Origin: Actinomyces respiraculi
GTDB taxonomy: Bacteria > Actinomycetota > Actinomycetes > Actinomycetales > Actinomycetaceae
Assembly: GCF_014595995.2 (NCBI RefSeq)
Contig: NZ_CP063989.1
Coordinates: 558,001 to 622,000, forward strand
Direction of reading: 5' to 3'
DNA: 64,000 nt
Shown: positions 63,807 to 64,000 of the stretch, one piece after another
How positions within the stretch are numbered: the first letter of the stretch is position 1
How the letters are laid out: every line of letters starts with the position of its first letter
Translations under genes and position numbers: made by a program
The notes under the pieces: generated by a model
Told to the model about the DNA's origin: nothing
What the model saw: the letters and a program-made list of their open reading frames with translations, nothing else
Database searches by the model: none

Positions 63807-64000
63807 TCACTCTTGCGCGAGGGCAATGACCGGAGGAACGGCAGCCGCGCGGCCGGCAGGTCGCAGGGATGCACCAATTCCGATGAGTGCCGTGATCGCC
63901 AGTAGGCCGAGCAGTGGGAACCAAGGCAGGCTCACGCGGAGGCCGAAGTTGCCCATGGCGGCAAGCGATCCGACCGCTCCGAGCAGCGCTCCGGCGATGA
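63807..64000 (-). CDS. FtsX-like ABC permease C-terminus, cut by window edge
   Basis: Reading the minus strand from the window end gives about 64 residues: AGALLGAVGSLAAMGNFGLR, VSLPWFPLLGLLAITALIGI, ending LRPAGRAAAVPPVIALAQE and stop at 63807. The last helix and tail closely match the end of the permease at 55190-57682 (LRPSNRAASVVAVTAIAQE), so a second FtsX-type exporter gene runs into the window from the right. No start is in the window. GC here is again moderate. The 77 bases between the ISL3 end and this stop contain nothing recognised. Confidence 0.85.
   Translation of the reverse strand, partial: IAGALLGAVGSLAAMGNFGLRVSLPWFPLLGLLAITALIGIGASLRPAGRAAAVPPVIALAQE

Overview
The window is about 64 kb of high-GC DNA from an actinobacterium. 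WhiB, an MtrA-type regulator, the secA/Rv3235 neighbourhood, DUF3499, DUF5719 and GTG starts all say Actinobacteria. Gene content and repeat style fit the family Actinomycetaceae (an Actinomyces-like oral species), but the species is inferred, not proven.

Region 1 (1-18.3 kb) is a cell-surface glycopolymer region. It holds three glycosyltransferases, two DUF2142-type membrane proteins, a fused RmlC-RmlD, RmlA, ManA, a flippase, and a complete-looking phosphocholine set: two LicD transferases, a LicB-like permease, and one protein joining a winged-helix domain, a LicC-type cytidylyltransferase and a LicA-type choline kinase. About 8 kb from the licD genes lies a secreted protein with eight choline-binding-type repeats and an Rpf-like transglycosylase domain. 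Phosphocholine writer and choline-binding reader together form the most interesting system here. A DUF4143 ATPase sits between licCA and rmlA.

Region 2 (18.2-34.6 kb) is conserved actinobacterial core: TIGR03089 protein, WhiB, a giant GT2 membrane protein, DUF5719, a metallopeptidase-family protein without its HExxH motif, DUF3499, Trm112, RDD, SpoIIM, the DUF58/MoxR/DUF4350/DUF4129 operon, a membrane protein, and an MtrA-type regulator without mtrB or lpqB next to it.

Region 3 (34.6-54.1 kb) holds hpf, comF, secA, a 2.2 kb gene-free repeat field, an Rv3235-family protein, a LysM protein, a small HTH protein, a SAF/CpaE-like pair, DUF6912, sbcC-sbcD, uppP and hisN.

Region 4 (54.4-64 kb) is accessory: an ABC ATPase plus FtsX-like permease, a divergent NarL-type two-component system, and the C-terminus of a second FtsX-like permease cut by the window edge. 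Three decayed insertion sequences separate these: an IS481-type element, an ISL3-type element, and a third integrase-type element nested inside the ISL3 copy. The permease and kinase genes are visibly less GC-rich than the core. No tRNA, rRNA or CRISPR array was recognised. All family assignments come from reading motifs; no database search was run.
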